In this document: in pieces, positions 6,935 through 7,995 of the stretch
How positions within the stretch are numbered: position 1 is the stretch's first letter
Layout: each line of letters begins with the position of its first letter
Source: CADEEN01 sp963740395
GTDB taxonomy: Bacteria; Pseudomonadota; Gammaproteobacteria; Burkholderiales; Burkholderiaceae_C
DNA: 7,995 nt
Reading direction: 5' to 3'
NCBI GenBank assembly: GCA_963740395.1
Contig: CAVUEP010000063.1
Location: forward strand, 1 to 7,995
Notes under the pieces: model-generated
What the model was told of the DNA's origin: nothing
The model's input: the letters and a program-made list of their open reading frames with translations, nothing else
Databases searched by the model: none
Made by a program: the position numbers and the translations under genes

Positions 6935-6964
6935 AAAAAAAGCGCGGTACACGACCGCGCTTTT
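6935..6964 (-). terminator. Intrinsic terminator just upstream of the thrS ribosome binding site
   Basis: On the minus strand AAAAGCGCGGT (6964-6954) pairs perfectly with ACCGCGCTTTT (6948-6938) around a 5-base loop, CGTGT. The run of seven T residues spans 6941-6935. The GC core is seven base pairs. The thrS Shine-Dalgarno begins eight bases later. A terminator so close before the start of an essential gene is expected to be conditional. It could also serve as the terminator of the upstream lipoprotein gene, whose stop codon is about 145 bases away. Confidence 0.85.
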
Positions 6965-7006
6965 CGACAACAGGGGGAGTGGAACTGGGCAGACGAGCGC
7001 GAGCGA

Positions 7007-7054
7007 CTACACCGTCGTGACGGTGGCCGTAGTTCGCGGTGTCATAACCGACAT
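7007..7054 (-). CDS. Threonine-rich leader peptide of thrS
   Basis: A 15-codon frame from ATG 7054 to TAG 7009-7007 reads MSVMTPRTTATVTTV. Six of its 15 residues are threonine, all within the last eleven, using ACA, ACT, ACC and ACG codons. It lies between a promoter-like sequence and a terminator in front of the gene for threonyl-tRNA synthetase, the arrangement expected for a regulatory leader whose Thr codons sense charged tRNA-Thr. A second in-frame ATG at 7045 would give 12 residues with the same six Thr. Possible ribosome sites are AAGGG (7069-7065), 10 bases before the first ATG, or AAAGG (7060-7056), 10 bases before the second. The peptide itself probably has no function. Chance cannot be excluded without comparing relatives. 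Confidence 0.7.
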   Translation of the reverse strand: MSVMTPRTTATVTTV

Positions 7055-7089
7055 GCCTTTCTCGCCCTTGTATGTTTCTGACAGCATCG

Positions 7090-7118
7090 ATTCTAGTTCA
7101 GCCGCCCGTCACAGTCGA
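7090..7118 (-). promoter_or_regulatory. Candidate sigma-70-type promoter of thrS
   Basis: On the minus strand TCGACT (7118-7113, four of six matches to TTGACA) and TAGAAT (7095-7090, five of six matches to TATAAT) are spaced by 17 bases. The -35 overlaps the end of the lipoprotein gene. Initiation would fall near 7083, giving a leader of about 30 bases before the Thr-rich frame and about 168 before the thrS ATG, a usual size for an attenuated transcript. Confidence 0.5.
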
Positions 7119-7570
7119 TAGAGCTGGTTGCCCTCGATGCGCACCCGGTCGCCGACGCGCAGGTCGCCGACGCTCTTGAATTCAAAGCTGCGCAGGCCCC
7201 CGTAGTCGACCTGCACGCTCACGCGCACCGTCTGCTGCTCCCGGCGGGCGTTCTTCTCGACTTCGTTGCCGATCAGCGCGCCGCCGACAGCGCCGGCCAC
7301 GGTGCCGACATTCTTGCCCGAATTGCTGTCCGCGAACTGGCGCCCGACGACGGCGCCGATCACGCCGCCCACCACCGCGCCCGTACCCGACGCCTGCTCG
7401 CCGCTCGGATTCACGGTCTCGATCGCGCGCACGACGCCGTAGGACAGCGCCGCGGGAGCCGTGCGCGAGGGGCTGTACACAGGGGCGTTGGTCGCCTGCG
7501 GGCGACTGGCGCAGGCCGACAACATGACCAGAGTCAATACGGGGACTGCCAGGCGAATCATTCGTTGCAT
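7109..7570 (-). CDS. Glycine-zipper outer membrane lipoprotein (17 kDa antigen / SlyB-like)
   Basis: A predicted lipoprotein of 153 residues. Residues 1-20 form a lipoprotein signal peptide: MQRMIRLAV, a hydrophobic core, then the lipobox LSAC with Cys20 as the lipidation site. A low-complexity Pro/Ser/Thr linker follows (about 21-55). A glycine-zipper segment spans about 62-101 (GTGAVVGGVIGAVVG, VGTVAGAVGGALIGNEVE), typical of the 17 kDa surface antigen/SlyB family. The soluble C-terminal part (about 108-153) ends VGDLRVGDRVRIEGNQLYRL. I chose ATG 7570 because AGGAG (7581-7577) lies 6 bases upstream and the signal peptide begins there; an earlier start at 7615 would add 15 unlikely residues. 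The family is associated with envelope integrity, but the exact role here is unknown. It is co-directional with thrS but probably separate in function, and it lacks its own nearby terminator. Confidence 0.85.
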   Translation of the reverse strand: MQRMIRLAVPVLTLVMLSACASRPQATNAPVYSPSRTAPAALSYGVVRAIETVNPSGEQASGTGAVVGGVIGAVVGRQFADSNSGKNVGTVAGAVGGALIGNEVEKNARREQQTVRVSVQVDYGGLRSFEFKSVGDLRVGDRVRIEGNQLYRL

Positions 7571-7769
7571 CGGGTACTCCTGCAGGAGCGGCAAGTCGCC
7601 GCGATGCTTACCCAACGCATGCCGCGATCGATCGGTTGATCGCCAGCCCGCGTTTACTTGCGTTTACATCGGGCTGCGCGCCAGCGGCCTGCGGCTCAAA
7701 ATGGCCTGTTCTCGCACCGACGGCACCGCGCGGCACAATTGGCGCTTGTCTCCCATCGCACCGCCCGCC
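7571..7769. promoter_or_regulatory. Divergent intergenic region between the lipoprotein and fumarase genes
   Basis: About 200 bases hold the control sequences of both divergent genes. Visible structure: a direct repeat CGTTTAC at 7651-7657 and 7661-7667, exactly 10 bases apart; an inverted repeat GCGATC/GATCGC at 7624-7629 and 7638-7643; the palindrome CTCCTGCAGGAG at 7577-7588, which includes the lipoprotein gene's Shine-Dalgarno; and CACAAT at 7734-7739, a possible -10 for the fumarase gene without a good -35. No RNA gene or terminator is recognisable. Confidence 0.45.
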
Positions 7770-7995
7770 ATGCCCGCCACCGTCATCACCCGCGCCGACC
7801 TTGTCGACAGCGTCGCTGCCGCGCTGCAATACATCAGCTACTACCACCCCGCGGACTACATCGCGCACCTGGCGCGCGCCTACGAGCGCGAGCAAAGCCC
7901 TGCTGCCAAGGACGCGATGGCGCAGATCCTGACCAACTCCCGCATGTCGGCCGAGGGCAAGCGCCCGATGTGCCAGGACACCGGCATCGTCAATG
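7770..7995 (+). CDS. Fumarate hydratase class I (iron-sulfur), N-terminal part cut by window edge
   Basis: Class I fumarases use a [4Fe-4S] cluster to interconvert fumarate and malate in the TCA cycle. The 75 codons present read MPATVITRADLVDSV and continue through ALQYISYYHPADYI, AKDAMAQILTNSRM and RPMCQDTGIVN. These segments resemble the start of E. coli FumA/FumB, and Cys68 in MCQDTG is in the position of a cluster-binding cysteine of the family. The ATG at 7770 starts at the family's usual place, but no clear Shine-Dalgarno precedes it. The frame runs off the window, so the C-terminal half and the other cluster ligands are unseen. It is transcribed away from the thrS operon and is probably unrelated to it. 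I leave the symbol blank because fumA, fumB and fumC naming varies between betaproteobacteria. Confidence 0.9.
   Translation, partial: MPATVITRADLVDSVAAALQYISYYHPADYIAHLARAYEREQSPAAKDAMAQILTNSRMSAEGKRPMCQDTGIVN

Larger units (their letters stand above)
6916..7083 (-). promoter_or_regulatory. thrS leader RNA, candidate threonine attenuator
   Basis: The interval between a promoter-like start near 7083 and the thrS ATG contains the parts of ribosome-mediated attenuation. A Thr-rich leader frame (7054-7007) comes first. A pause-like hairpin, CACCGT/ACGGTG (7025-7020 with 7015-7010), lies within the last leader codons. A possible antiterminator pairs CGCGCT (7001-6996) with AGCGCG of the terminator arm (6961-6956). 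The terminator itself is at 6964-6935. A ribosome at the leader stop codon would cover 7001-6996 and allow termination; one stalled at the Thr codons would leave it free and favour readthrough. The parts are seen directly; the switch is inferred. Confidence 0.65.

Noticed and set aside
5215..6936. A 573-residue protein with a TGS-like N-terminus
   Set aside because: Only about its first 50 residues are thrS-like; after the extra base the rest is a shifted reading of thrS that happens to stay open.
6916..7108. A T-box riboswitch controlling thrS
   Set aside because: T-box leaders belong mainly to Gram-positive bacteria, and I see no T-box consensus here. The leader is also short, and the Thr-rich frame explains the terminator better.
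5163..7121. A 652-codon plus-strand frame opposite thrS
   Set aside because: It is longer than the true gene only because stops are rare in this GC-rich antisense frame. The composition is shadow-like (Leu/Val/Arg/His/Ala) and it also runs across the thrS leader and its terminator.
7608..7895. A 95-codon minus-strand frame near the right end
   Set aside because: It is antisense to the fumarase N-terminus, which has clear family motifs on the plus strand.
7636..7932. A 98-codon plus-strand frame overlapping the fumarase start
   Set aside because: It is Pro/Thr/Ser-rich in a different frame from MPATVITRAD, which carries the conserved YISYYHP and CQDTG motifs.
1..7995. CRISPR arrays, insertion sequences, phage genes or tRNA genes
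   Set aside because: I saw no spaced repeat arrays, transposase-like proteins, terminal inverted repeats or tRNA-like folds. The window is a conserved housekeeping block with two flanking ordinary genes.

Overview
The window looks like part of a GC-rich betaproteobacterial chromosome, most likely order Burkholderiales. I infer this from the wording of the encoded proteins (PheS, PheT, IF3 and the N-terminally extended IHF alpha) and from the gene order; no database was consulted. It carries the classic translation block thrS-infC-rpmI-rplT-pheS-pheT-ihfA, all on the minus strand, so transcription runs from high to low coordinates. Most open frames on the plus strand are antisense shadows of these genes.

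Layout from the right end: the 5' part of a class I fumarate hydratase gene starts at 7770 on the plus strand. A divergent intergenic region of about 200 bases (7571-7769) separates it from a small glycine-zipper lipoprotein gene (7109-7570, minus). Then comes a thrS leader of about 170 bases (6916-7083), which holds a candidate promoter, a 15-codon threonine-rich reading frame and an intrinsic terminator that ends eight bases before the thrS ribosome binding site. thrS follows (5007-6915), interrupted by a one-base insertion near codon 42. Next are infC (4387-4935, apparently starting at ATC), rpmI (4061-4264) and rplT (3681-4037). A strong terminator hairpin (3610-3644) sits between rplT and pheS. 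pheS (2556-3599), pheT (121-2544) and the first 36 codons of ihfA (1-109) complete the block.

Together the operon makes two aminoacyl-tRNA synthetases (ThrRS and the two subunits of PheRS), initiation factor IF3, ribosomal proteins L35 and L20, and the DNA-bending protein IHF alpha. Several candidate regulatory layers are visible. These are a Thr-codon attenuator before thrS, a promoter-like AT-rich patch inside the 3' end of thrS ahead of infC, an ATC start codon on infC (the IF3 self-regulation device), a hairpin in the infC-rpmI gap where L20 control would be expected, and a terminator just before pheS.

The best candidate for something undescribed is the thrS leader. Escherichia coli thrS is controlled by ThrRS binding its own mRNA, whereas this leader has the parts of ribosome-mediated transcription attenuation. 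The thrS frameshift also needs checking, because the gene is normally essential.
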